From positions 1 to 64,000 of the forward strand of contig WBMZ01003313.1 in NCBI GenBank assembly GCA_013400975.1: a stretch of 64,000 nucleotides of DNA, given 5' to 3'. Source of the DNA: Atrichornis clamosus. Taxonomy: Eukaryota > Chordata > Aves > Passeriformes > Menuridae. How positions within the stretch are numbered: position 1 is the stretch's first letter; the number at the start of each line of letters is the position of its first letter. Below the pieces are notes generated by a model, which had not been told where the DNA came from, made no database searches, and saw only the letters and a list, made by a program, of their open reading frames with translations. Shown here one piece after another: positions 9,701 to 22,515 of this stretch. Position numbers and translations under genes: made by a program.

Positions 9701-12700
9701 TCTGGGACTGGCTGTTGCTTCTGCTCTTTGGTGGGTGGCTCCTGTTTAAGTGAGGGTGGTTGTTTAGCTCTGGTTATGTTACAGCAAATTAGCGCCTGTT
9801 TGGAAGGGAATGGAGCTTTGGAGGGGTTGGTCTAAGTGATTATAAACACCAGTGATTTACACATTTCAGGTGAAAAGCTTGCTTGATTGAGTTGGTGGAA
9901 TAATGTGGCTATAAATTACCTTTGGGTTTATTGCAGTTGGCTGCTGCAGCAGATCTTTAGCCACACGTTCTGTTCAGAGGCACTACTCCTAATTCAGTGC
10001 CTGACACTGCTTGCATTTTGTAGATGTTGCACTATTCTGTAGAGCTGATCCCCTGGATTTATGGTACAGGGTAGAGTAGGAGGGTAGATCCTCTCATAGA
10101 AAAAAAATTGCTGACGTCTCTATTTTGGGGAAGAAGTGTGAAGAGGTATTTCAAAGACCTCTTTTACAGGAGGAAGGGTTGCCGTGGATTACAGTTGTGA
10201 AACATTAGGTCTGATTTTGCACCACACCACACCCCCACCCCCTGCCCTGCTTTACTTTGTTCTGTGATGAGAAGTGAGCACCAGGTTCATGTGCCAGGCT
10301 TCTGGGTGGCACGGGATGGCTGAAGAGACACAGGCATTTATTGCTGTTGGCTTCCAGAGATGTTTCCTGAGCCCACAGGTACACCAGGCTGAGCACCCTC
10401 TGCAGAGCCAAGACGCAGAACTGGCCTTTTTTGGGGAGGATTTTGTATAAAGCAGGGTGTTTCTGGAGTCCTTTGAAGATGCCTGAGTGATGGGATCTCA
10501 CTGAGCTGGTGCCTCCCTTCCCTTTTCACACTGTGGAACTGCTTTACAGCTCACAGTGTCTCTGAAGGTTGTCATTCACTGAGTGTGCCAGTCACAGAAG
10601 GTATTTCTTTAATTAACCAAATACTTTAATTTCTCTTCTTTTTCTCCCCCCTGTGTTTTCTCTCCCACTCTTGCTGCTGATAGAAACCCATTTTACAACC
10701 AGTCTGTTAGTCACTACTCCTTCACTTTGGTGAGCCTGCTGTCAACAACACTGTGTGCCACCATCAGCTCGAACCTGTGTTTTCTCTAAATGACTTGGGC
10801 AGCAGGATCCCGATGGGAAGGGGGAAGAAGGATGTTCTCATCGAATGGATTGCAAACAGATGGACAGCAGTGAATAAGCACAAAAGAAATACTGGTGAAG
10901 TGTGTGAGGCTTTGAAACAGGGTGTCAGTGTTGGAGAGAGCACCTGGGTATGTCTTAATACCCACATGCAAGCATTGATTTCCAGGAGTAAACTGCCAGC
11001 CTGGAATGGAAATGGATTTGAAGACCCAAAGCGTGTGCTCAGTGCACACTGTAATTAGATTGTGTTTGCAATTTCACCACAGGACTGGACTTCAACCTTT
11101 TAAAAAGTCAATCTTTCTTCAGGGGCTCATGGGGCTATTTATGATATCAGTGATGGTCTCAGGGAATGTCATAGCTGTCAGATGGGGAGGAAAGGAGAGG
11201 CTATCAAAAGATTAAATTTTGATAACATTTTAAATGTTACCCCCTACACTGTATTTAATGATTCTCTAGTTCTGCTGAAAATCAGTGGCTCTGAAATGTT
11301 CCAGCCATTTTTGAAAACATGATTTTACTTCCCCAAGTACAGCAGAGACTCAGTAAAATCTTACTTGGGCCCTAGGAAAAGACTCAGGAGGTGCTAGACA
11401 CAGTAACACATTGCTCTCCACAGAGCAATTTTCCCGGCTGTCAGAACTGGCTGTTGTGCTTTCTGTTATTAATGAGGGAGTTATAGTTCTCTTTAGGAGA
11501 GCTTTCCATGATATCTCCTGCTTGGCTCTTGAGGGGCTCTTATTAAAGAGCTGATGTGATTCCCATGAAGATTTGGTGCAGTCTCTGCTGAATGGGTCAC
11601 TCCATGCCAGATAACCTGAGCAATGTCTGCATCCCTTCTTGGGACCAGCAAGGAAGGCAGGCTCAGTGCAGCCCGTGTGTCAGCACTGCTTGAAAGAAAC
11701 ACCCCACACAATTTCAAAATATTCGTCTTTGCTCAACTAATATTACCAAAATAAAATAATAAAATAGGCTGGAGGTTTTTTTGATGCCGGATTAATAGAT
11801 TTGGGTCACAGACTGTAAATGAGTGTGACTCAGCTGTGTGAATAAATCAGCTCACTTGATTGTGGGGTGAATTTACACTTTCAAAGCTTTTAATAGGTAA
11901 TGAATATTCAGGGTCTGCCACATGGTAGGAGATCTAAAACAAAGGCTTAAATTCCTAGGGCCTCGGCTCTCAGTCAGCAAGTGTTGTTACCAAAAAAAGC
12001 GTGTCTTGGAGGGGAGGATAGCAGTGCTGCTCTCATCCCTGGTTTTTTTTCCTCTTTCCTGTTGCTAATAGGGATGCAACAGTGTGATACACCAGATATG
12101 CAACTGGTGGCCGTGGAGGACAGGTTTTACCCTGCTGTCTTAATGCTCAGAGCTTGTTGTCCTCTTACCACCATTTGCAGACGTCAGCGGGTGTCACACG
12201 GGGATCTGAAATCTCCCAGTGGCTTGCAGAGGAATCTGGGAGCAATTGTTCACCCCAGCCCTGGAGGCAGGGAGGCAGCACCAGGCTCTGTTCTTCTTCT
12301 AGGGCAAAATGCTCAAATCTGTGCGGTAACAAGAAGTATTTAGTGGAACATTTATCAACCCAGTTTGTGCTGAAGAAGACAGCTCCCCTGGGTTCTTATG
12401 AACAGACACAAGCTTTGAGGTAGTAAAAACCTGTTTCAGTGAGAGTCATGGCATTGATTTGCACAGTAGAGCCCATGCCCAGGCAGGAAACAGGCAAGAA
12501 ATGCATGACTTTCCTGGGCCCTGCTGAGCAACTCAGCATCCTGTAATAATTCTTAATTTCTTAATTTTTAAAATACTATTCAGAAGAGTAGCGGGGAAGG
12601 GAAATCAAGATGCTGGTGCAAAGTTACCCAAGTTAAGAATAGCCTGCAACATGGCTATGAAGTGTTTTAAGTTTCGTATTTTTGCTGGCAATAGAGATTT

Positions 12701-15700
12701 CTTGCCAGAGCTCTCTGTGGAATTAGTTTGAAAATCTGCATTCAAGGTAGCTGGATAAGGAAAAAAGGATTTGGCAGTTCTGTGATAATCTTTAATCAAA
12801 AAGGGTCTATCCAGCACCTCAGCAGAGTTCTCCTGGGCACAGCCTTTCACTGCCTTTGCATGTGCCAAGACTGAACCACAGCTGATGATGAAGTGGAGGA
12901 GGTGACAGGGCTGGTCTGGAATGTGTCTGGTTTAGGTGTAGCCTGCATTAACCTGCCACAGCAGCTCTGTGTATGGGCAGCCCCGGGGACGGCCAACACT
13001 TCCCAAAGTGGGAAAAATCAGGAACTGTTTGTTACAAAAGCTGAGCTGATGATCCACGTGCAACCAGGACCTTCTGGTGTTCCACTGATGCTCCAGTGTG
13101 CAGTTCCAGAGCCTGGGATGCTGACAAGCTTGATCAGCTTCCTTCTGCTGAAGATCCATCCCCTCAAAGAAAAAGAAACAAAACAAAATAAAAGGTGTTA
13201 AGTTTTGGAAAGGCAGGGGGAGATCTCCTTAACAACAGCATTGTTGCAAGGAAGTCCGGAACCTGCACAGCTTCTCCTCGAGGTGCAGCCAGGCACTGAT
13301 GGATGGTCTGAAATATGTGCACAGAATTTATGCCACTGGTAAAGACAATGAAGGAAATGAAAAACCAGGCCTCAGCTGTGCCAAGCACTAAGAGAGGTGC
13401 TCCCAGAGATGTTAGCAGGGTTTAGGTGTGTGAAGATAAAAGCATTGGTGGTTTTATCTGAGCAGGAGTGGGGTTGAATGAAAGGTTCAAATTGAATGCA
13501 TATAGCTGTGATTTGTTGATCTTAAGCTGTATTTTTTCCCCTCAAAAAAGTCCTGTATGATTTGCGACATCCATTTTAACAGGATTCTCTGGAAATTAGT
13601 CTGAAAGCACAAAGGATGTAAAAACCCATGCTATAGAATTCTGCAGTAGAAGGATATTGCATTCTTAAATTCTACAATCAGAGTAAAAATCTATCATTTC
13701 CATTCACTGCTAGAGTTTTTTTTCAGTAGAGGGGTTAATTTGTTGTTTGGTTCTGTTATCTGTAAGGAGAGATAATCAGTGGAAGAAGCTGCTGAGATGA
13801 AGTGTAAAATGTTTAAGATATTTGAGGTGAATGCTCACTGTTATTGAGTCGGTCTTCCCAAGCCACAGCATAATATTCCTGATGAGGCACCTCTTTGAGG
13901 ACAGCTCTAAGGGAATATGGCTAGGAAAGAGAAAATGGAGAACCAGGAACTTGTGTTGACAGACAGAGGACTTGAACCTGCAGAATTCTGAACTGGTGCT
14001 TCAGCTTTGTGGTTGTGCTGAACTGGGGCTAAACTGCTCAGCATTCCTGCAAGGTGAGAGTCTGAACAGCAGAGCAGGGCTGGGGAGGAAATGAGCTCTC
14101 TGATCAAGATGTTCCAAAGTGCATCTTCAAGGCAGGTCTGAGTCAACACTTTGAGATAAAACTGTCAGACTAGGTGATAACACAAAATATTCTGACAACC
14201 TACTTGGTCTGGAAACAAACTCTGTCTGTTCCTTGGCAGTGATTTCTGATTAAACTGTTGCCAGCAGCTCAGTGCTGACCACTGTGACTAAAGCCATTGG
14301 CTCCTCCTGTTTGACATAAAACATTCAAATATTTAAATAAATTCAAGTGAATCATAGGAATCATTTTTTAATTTGGAAAATTAAACTGCTCTATAGCTTT
14401 GTTAAGGATCACTGAGCTCCACCTGAGTCACTGACAGCAGTGAGGAAGCTCACATACACATGCCACAAAATAAAATGCGCTAGACAAGGTTTTTGATACA
14501 GCTACACTTGGCAATTATATCTGACCTTTCGAAATAACCCAGGTGCAGAAAATATGCTGGGGCACATCACAGCTAAGATGAAATTCAAACACACTTCCTG
14601 GTTTCCAGAGAGCCCTGCTCTTTGCAGTGAAGAGCAATTAGGTTAGCCAAAACTGAGAAACAGGAAATCATCTGCAGGAAGTTCTCCAGGCGTGCTGACT
14701 GTGTGCACTCCCTACGTAGTGAAGTCTGCATGTTGGGCAACCTGTGCCTTGGGAACAAAAGGACGTGTGCAATTCCATGGAGGTGATTTAGAGTAGGAAG
14801 ATTGACCATAAAATAAACAGGTTCCTGCTCACCAGTGAAGCTCTGCCGACACATTGGGACAGTTTGTTGCAGTGCTGTGTTAGTGAGTGCAGCAGCACAA
14901 CATGTCAAAGTGTCATATCTGTGTCTGGCAGGAAATTGGCCAAATTACCTGTAGCTCTCAGGACTCTGGCTGTCTTTAAATGACTTTTCTTATATGCATT
15001 TTCCCCATCCCATCTTCTTCCTACATCAAATACGGGGCGTTGTCAGAAGCTACAGCCTGAAAATCTCACTTTCTGCTGTAATAAAAGGACTGAATGTACA
15101 TTGCTGAAGTGGACATAAGTCGCTTTTCCATTTCACTTACTGTGCTGAGTGTTCATGATCAGAGCTTGACCAACTGCCTGGAAACAACCTGTGACGTTAC
15201 AGGAAGATGCTGTGGTCATCTGCCACAGTCTTTGTGGAGCTCCACTGACTTTAGGAGGGCTCCCTGTGCCCACAGAGCAGAGCTTAACTTATTTGCTACA
15301 AGTACCTTGAAGTGGAGGGGAGGAGGATCAGCCATGTATTTGGAAGAGCATCCTTTGCCAAGGACTGTGGTGGTTAGGACACAGCTAAAAATAGATGTAA
15401 AGAAAACTAATAAGCATCAGAATCATTGGGACAGAGTGGAAGAGAATAAGGTACTTTTCCTGGTGCCTGTTCAGTATGTTTAAATTGTGCTTGGATTTTA
15501 AAATTATGGGACAGGTTCAGCAAACAATCAGTCCTGACACTTTCAAACCAACTAAAGGGCACCCAGCAGAAATGTTAATGGATGAGCTGTAGTGAATGCA
15601 GCAGGGAGAAGGATGGAAATAGTCTCAAAGGGTGTGAGCAGGATCAGATTTCTCTGCACTGTGAAATGCAACAGACTAATGAGCAGTGGCTGAACACGGC

Positions 15701-18700
15701 GACCACTGCACTTACTGTACAATTCTTCCTGCAGTGTTCACTTTTTCTTACCAGTGACAACTGTGATCTGTAACCTCTACCGACTGCTTAAGCACAGATC
15801 TTCTTGTTCCTGATTTAATTTCTTGCTCAGGAAGAACAAAAACTTACTCCTAGCTCAAGTCTGCACTTTTACAGACAGGGTCGCTGTGTCTGTGGCAGAG
15901 CAGGAAGGCACAGTTCTGATTGTATGCAAGATTCACAATTTTGTCTGAACTGGGCTCAGCCAAACCAGTACCAAAATGCCTCTGAGCTCTTAATTAAAAC
16001 TTTTAAATGCAAACAGAGCACTTGTTTAAATCTTTTCCACGTCTTTGTCCTTGTGGTAAGATTGCACTGATCTTTTCAAACAAAAACAAAGGCGTTTCAT
16101 CTTAGACTGACTATCTTTGGTCTTTGCTGCTGAAAATCCCATAAGCCTCATATTCTCTTTTTTATTGGCATGAAAGAGATAACAAGAGGGAGAACCTGTC
16201 TGTCCTCTGTCACTCTTAAAAACACTGGAACACGAACAAAAGAAAACAGAGGCTTTAGCGACCTCATGGGAAACCACCTGGAAAAAACCAGAATTCTTCT
16301 TTTCCTGTCAATAGATGAGCAAATTCTGTTTAGGGTTTTTATTCCCTTAGATTGAAGGACATTTCAAGGGTCTAATTCTGTTCTCTGTCACTCTAGCATT
16401 GGTGTAACTGAGCATTAATGAAATGCTGATTGATGGAATCAGACCTGTAATGGTTCTCTTGCAGTAATAGCAGCTGCAGCAGTTTATGCCTAAAACTCAG
16501 GAGCCCTATTCCCAAAGCAGTAAAGTAGCATTTATACAGAAGAAACAAGGAAGTGATTAATAAATGCTGTTTTAAATATTTACAGGTCTCTTTATCTTGC
16601 TGCTTAGAGATGCAGGTATGGACAGCACTTGTGGAAAAACTGCCCAACCTCTGCCTGACCAGGAATTTCCCTCTTTTTGTGCACAGGAAGCAAAGGGGTG
16701 GATGTCAGCCCAGCTGGGAGCTGCTGTGTTGTGCAGGAGTCCTTAAGTCTCTGGCTCCATCCCCACAGCCCTGCACAGGGGAAAGCTGTGTCTGTCTGTG
16801 TCAGGCATCCTTTGGAATCCTGCAGTGATCCCTGATGTTTTGGTCACATCCTGGCCGACCTACTCCCGTCCTGGGGGTCCAGGGCTTTCCTTCACTCACA
16901 CTCTTGCTTTTCTGGCTATGCACAAAAATAGCAGCTCCAGGGAATTTCTTCCCAGGTATGCTCAGTGTTTCCTCCCATTCCTTGTGATCTCCACCCCCTG
17001 CTACTAAAGATGGAGTTTGGGCTCCATGCCAGGGGTGGAAGGCAGATGAACTCCCATTCTGGCATCACTTCTGGAAGAGCTTTTCCATGCACATTGCAGC
17101 TCCCTGGCTGTCCACAGACTCCTAGTTTTAAAAATCATGGTGTGCTTCTCAGCACTGCAGTGGAAAGTGGGAATGCTGTTGGGATCAGCTCTTCTGGTGG
17201 ATGAACAGGAGCAGAAACACCTGGATAAGGGACTGACAGGCAGATGTGGTCTGCCCTTGCTCACTCAGTATTCAGACTGCATCAGCAATCCAGTGCTTAG
17301 AAATATACAGCACTTTAAAAGCTCTATTTATAATTTTTTTTCCACTTCCAAGAGTAAATATTTTACATTAGTTCTGTGATTTTAGTGTCACTGATCCCTG
17401 TTTGTGCTTGACTTCAGCAGCTCATGCTTAAAGTCTTTTCCCTCATCCCAAATCTTTATTGGTGATTTATTTGCACAAGATTTGCTGCTGCCTTTTTTCT
17501 GCTGTCAGAATTTGAACTCGCTGGCTGTGGGCTGTGTGCTGGGTGGTGATTTCTTTGGCACATGTCCTCTCTTCTTTGGCAGGTCCTGAGTTTATTCCAT
17601 TCTCTTTATGAAGTGAAGTGAAAAATGCTAAGCCGAATTTTCAGTGACTTTCACTTTTATTTAATTAGTGCTTTATCTTGACATTGTCTGGGGTGTAAAT
17701 CTTGTCCTTTTGCAGACCAGGGGCAGCTGATGGAGGGTAGCTTTGGCACTGGCTGCTCAGCAATTGGTGTGTGACACAAGCTTATTTCTGGGGTGGGCAG
17801 GTGGAACCAGTATTGCAGTTTACTGAGAGTATCTGATAAATGTTTCTGTTCGATTGTAATGCAGAATGGGATGTTTTGTTGCTGCCACATGACCCTCTGA
17901 ATATTCCATTCTCCTCGGTTTCTTGCTCTTCACCCCTCATGACTTGCTTTAAACAGGCCATGACTTTCCGATATCCTGTGCCTCTGCTCCCCTGTCTTAA
18001 TTCCAAAAGCTGCAAAGGGCAAAATCCACACCAGTGCTGAGCCCGTGCACAGGGCTTGCACTGGGCAGCCCAGACACTGCCTGTGGATGCTGGATAATGC
18101 TGTGGGTAAGTGTGGGGCATTAATCTGCCATGCAGTGTGATACTCTGGAGAGCCACTGCTGAGTGGCATCTCAGCCCACAGGGACCTTTCAGGAGCCGGT
18201 GACATGACAGCACAGATCTGATCAGCTGCAGCAGCAGAGATCGTGTTTGTTACATCATATAACCCAAATTGTGTTCATTGTATGCCACTGTGAGGTGACA
18301 TCAACCACATTTGGTAATGCCAGCATGTCTGACTGCAGGATTTGAAGCTTCTGTGTGTGCTTGAACGTTTCTCCTCGTGAGGAGAACGAGTGGAACATCC
18401 ACATTCTGGATATGGGAGCAGCAGTTCGCCCTGCCCAGCCTGCCCCAGGCTCGTGTTAAGTGTGTGTAAATGCCACCCACAGAGCAGGGCACAGGGCTGC
18501 AGCACTAACCACAGCCTCAGGCTGTGGGATAACAACTGATTTTCTGCACAAATCAATGGCAGTAAGGGTGAAGGACCGAGCCTAAGGTACAAACAGTTGG
18601 AGCCCTTCCCAGGCTTGAACTGAGAGCAGAGTTTTGTCATGTGTTTGCTGGGAGAAAGAAGAGCCTCCAAACCCTCTCACTCCTGCAGTGCCCTTGCTAG

Positions 18701-18906
18701 AGAAGAACAAGTTAATTGTACATCTGACGCAGCAGGAGCCTTTCTGGGTGTCTTTCAAAGGAGTTGACAACTGATAATTACATGAGATCTACAGGCTGTC
18801 TGTCCTCTGTTACTCCAGCACAGCTCTGAATGCTTTCACTAGGGGGAAAGCAACACAAGGAGTCCTAGAAAACCTATGATTACAGGGAAGGAAGTAAGAT
18901 TTGTTC

Positions 18907-18921
18907 TTGTTGTTGTTGTTG
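18907..18921 (+). repeat. (TTG)5 microsatellite
   Basis: Five exact TTG units lie in intron 1. They are too short to be notable, beyond possible length polymorphism. Confidence 0.9.
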
Positions 18922-19637
18922 CTTGCTCTTATCCTCTCTAGCCAATCTTAAGTCTTGTGCCTGGTGCGATTGCACAGTGCTGGGAGTGTTGCTGTTGTAT
19001 TTCAGGTCTTACTCTCGTGGGGGCTGGGGAAGATCTGCACATCTAGCCAGACTTCTCTCTCTGGTTGTAGCTCAGGGCACACTCAGTTTGCAAGGGCAGG
19101 ACTTGGGATGCAGCACATCTGTGCCAGCTTTAGTGGGATCTCGTGCCTGATCTCCTGCTCTCGCCATATCTGCCCTGCTCTCAGCAGCAACCTGAAGTCA
19201 ATGTCAATGATAAAACAGAAAGTTGCTGAAAGTGTTAGATGAAATCTGGGTGCCTGCTTGCAAATTGTTCCCAGGTACCGTGTAAACTCAGCTCTGTGAC
19301 TTGGAATGAAATGGGCTGTGTGTGCCGGGACATGGACCTGCACAGACCAATTACATTGCTTTCCTCACTTTCCCCAGGACTTTATGGAAAACCTTTTCCA
19401 GTTATGCAGCACCAGTTGTGCAAGAACTGGAATATGCTGTAGTCAAATGAGATTGGGATTGGGCAGTGGGGAAGAACAGTGTTTCTTCCAGCTTGCCTTA
19501 AACTTGTGACAGGATGCTGTGACTCAAACCTGAGGCCTGGAACAGTCCAGCAGAGGAGGACAGCTTGCATACCAGAACATGATTTTGCATTGGCTTTCCC
19601 AGAGTGGTCTGTTCTGGGGAACCAGAGGGCTTTTCAA

Positions 19638-19730
19638 ATTATTATTATTTGATCCAATTTTACAGCTCATGTAAGAGAGCTGTAGCTAAACCAGCTGGGG
19701 ACTGGATCCCTGTTACTGAATTAGAGCTGT
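19638..19730 (-). repeat. Possible MIR-type SINE fossil (minus strand)
   Basis: ATTATTATT, then CCAATTTTACAG, later AGCTGGGGACTGGATCCCTG, follow the order of the reverse-complemented MIR (attattatccccattttacagatgagg ... agctgggatttgaaccc). The match is weaker than at the other copies, and the middle is poorly conserved. Confidence 0.3.
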
Positions 19731-20514
19731 GTGTGTTTGACTTAGCATCAGGGTGATGTCCTACATCAGTTCCCTGACAACTAAATTTTGTCTCGTGTCA
19801 GAGCTCTCTTTTGGCTGATTCGAAAATTTGGCAGTCTCTAGCCTCTCCGACTGAAAAAAATCCCTTCTTGCATGTGTTAAGTATGTATTTAGGCCACGTT
19901 AAGTTTCCAGAAAGGGTCTGGTCTGCCACCAAGGTGTTGGGGAGTGCAGGGCTGCTAACAGAGCAGAACTGGAACCAAGTGTTCCTTGGACTCTGGGAGC
20001 TGCTGCCCAACCTGTCAGTCAGGCCAGAGAAACATTTTCTTCCTCATGCTTCTGTCCCTTTCCCTGCATGGTTATTTTTAGAATCTCTCCACCTCTGCAT
20101 GTCGGTTGTGGAGCTGTGTTGCAGCAGATGAGAGCAGAGGCCAAATGGGTTCAAACCAGCCAGGCTGGGTGTTTCTATTGGTTTTTATAGAACACTGCAT
20201 AAGGCATTAGCTTCTCTTCATATGTCCGTGGTACATGCCAGCTCCCCACTGTAGTATTGTTCCAGTGCCTGACGTGGAATAGTATTTTATCTTTCAGTAA
20301 TGAGATTCCTTCACACAGGACTTATTAAAGAATAAATCTAGGGATAGAGAAGCATTTGCTTGTCCTCCTGGAGTTCTTGGAGTGCTGTAATTGCCACAAG
20401 TACTTCCTTTAATGCACACAAACCTGCGAGTGCACACAGATTTGGGCTCACTGCTGTGGTGTCCAAGTGCCTCAGTGTGCACTGGCTGTCAGTGTCCTGG
20501 GGGTTTGGGAGTGG

Positions 20515-20612
20515 ACACACAAAGGAACTCATGACCTGCCCACGGTGAAAATCACTGAGTCGCTGGCAGAGCTGGTAATTTAACCCAAGTCTGCTCAAAG
20601 CTGGGCTACTCT
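20515..20612 (-). repeat. MIR-type SINE fossil (minus strand)
   Basis: CATGACCTGCCCACGGTgaaaatcactgagtcGCTGGCAGAGCTGGtAATttaACCCAAGTCTgCTcaaagCtGGGCTA tracks the reverse-complemented MIR core, with the conserved elements in the right order and spacing (tgacttgcccaaggtcacac, gtggcagagctggga, aacccaggtct, then cagtgc). It is a diverged, truncated copy. Confidence 0.55.
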
Positions 20613-22314
20613 TTCAAGATTTATTTTGTATGGAAGGAGGTGTTGGGGTGAGTGTGTATCCTGTACCATCCAGATCATTTCAGCACAGATTTAGCCTTAC
20701 TAATTACTTGCCCTCCTTCCTTAATGGAGTATTTACTTAACATTTGACCTCCTTTAACATACTCAAACAGTCTGAGTTGGCTTTCCTAAGGAGTTCAATC
20801 TTCAGCTCTTTATTCAGGCAGAATTCCCTTTATACCAGTTATGCTCCCTCTGGAGCAGGGCCAGCAGCTCCTGCCCAGGCTAAGCCAGAGCCTTTCAGAC
20901 AAGGCACAGATTTTTTTTTCCATCCTTACCATTAGATGATTTATAGGCACTTTGAGAGTTTTGCTTTCAGTGAGGACAACAGCAGGACACAGGAAAAAGA
21001 TTAAAATTCTGTTTATGTAAAAGACAGAGGTTTGTTGTTAGTTCAGCAGGGACTAGAGACAAACACATCAGGAATTGTATAGAAAATTCTTATTCTCTGG
21101 AGATATTTTCCCAGTGTCACAGACTGAAGGAGCTTGGAGCACTCTGCTGTATGGATACTTGCTTGACACAGAGGGTACAGATGAGATCTGACTGCACTGT
21201 GTGTTGCTGCGTCTTTTAGAACCAGAAGTCCCTCTCCTTCTTCCCACTTCTATGTCCCATCCATTTGCTCTTAAAGCTTCAGAGTCTCACCTTCCCTCCA
21301 GGGGCAGCTTCGTGGCATTATGGACTTGAGTGATGCTCCTTGTCTCTTCTGTGAGGAGTTGCTGGTGTTTGAATGATCAGGAAGGAAGACCCTGGGGCAG
21401 TAAAAGCCTCAGCTGTGTTTGCCAGCTTCCACAGATGAGCAGTCAGTGGATGCAGCTTAAACCACCATGGAGGTACAACAGGGAGAGCGCTTTTTGAGAA
21501 CAGCATCACATTATATTCTTCTTCGAGCAGATAACTTATTCAAGGAGTGACAGATTGTCTCATCTGTCTGAGGCTCTAGCCTGCAACTCGGATTTAGCTG
21601 TGGTTGCCACAGATTCCCTTTGCTGTCAATATGCAGTGTATCCAAGCATAAAATGAGCCATCAGAACACAGCTCAGAGGTGCTGTCTTAGGTTTGGATGG
21701 CCAGGATGGGAAGCCTTGGAAAGCTGTTGCCTGCATCTGATTCGCAGATGGTTTTAAGGCTTTGGTCTGCAAGGCTTTAATTCAGCACACTGCATTAGCA
21801 CTGAATTTATATCTATATTATATGTCCAGCAGGATATTAATAGCCCACAAGTGGCTTTTGGAGCAAGTGTAGGCTTTCCTGTTTGAATCAGCCAAGAAAT
21901 TGATCCTGGAATACAGGCACAGGAAAATGCTTGAAAACCAGATGAGAAAAGCTAGAGCTTACTCTGAAGGGTCAAGTATACAAGAATGAAAAATTTACTT
22001 AGAAATGTAGTGCAGGAAGGAAATGTCCTAGAAACAGAGTATCCCAAGTTATAGGGAAAGTTTTTTCCAGTGCCAAGAGGAACAACAGAAAGTCACGAAC
22101 AGAGAAACAATTTTTCAGGAGTTTGACGCTTGCAGTTTACAGCTTGTTCTTGATGCACTTCTGGCAGAGCTCCATAATGGGGCTGGTCTCTGTTCAATCC
22201 CGTGGTCAGCCTCACCTCTCCTGCTGAGTGCTGCTGCTTCTGAGCCGTTTGACCAAGGGTGAGTAGGACTCGCTGGTCATTGTCTGCTCCTCAGTTCTGC
22301 ACCCTGACCAGGAG

Positions 22315-22515
22315 GTGTTCGGGTCAGTGGAAAGGATCCTGTTCACCTCCCTGAGCTTCGGCCCCAGCCACAGCCGGCCTGCTCAGGGCCGCTCGTGTGT
22401 TACTGTGCGTCTGTCCTGGCTCTTGGCCTCTCGTGGTGGTGACTCAGGGCTGTCCCAGCCCTGTCTGCTGCGGAGCCCCTCGGCGGGGTGGTCAAGGCTC
22501 GGGGGGGGTCTCTAA
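22315..22515. other. GC-rich intronic segment with local CpG enrichment
   Basis: I count 11 CpG dinucleotides in about 200 bp, in an intron otherwise nearly devoid of CpG. The block ends in a G8 run (about 22500-22508). It falls short of a standard CpG island. It could be a small regulatory element or simply a GC-rich patch; nothing coding is recognisable. Confidence 0.4.

Noticed and set aside
20100..20160. GGTTCAAACC resembling a tRNA T-loop
   Set aside because: No acceptor stem, D-arm or anticodon arm can be folded around it.
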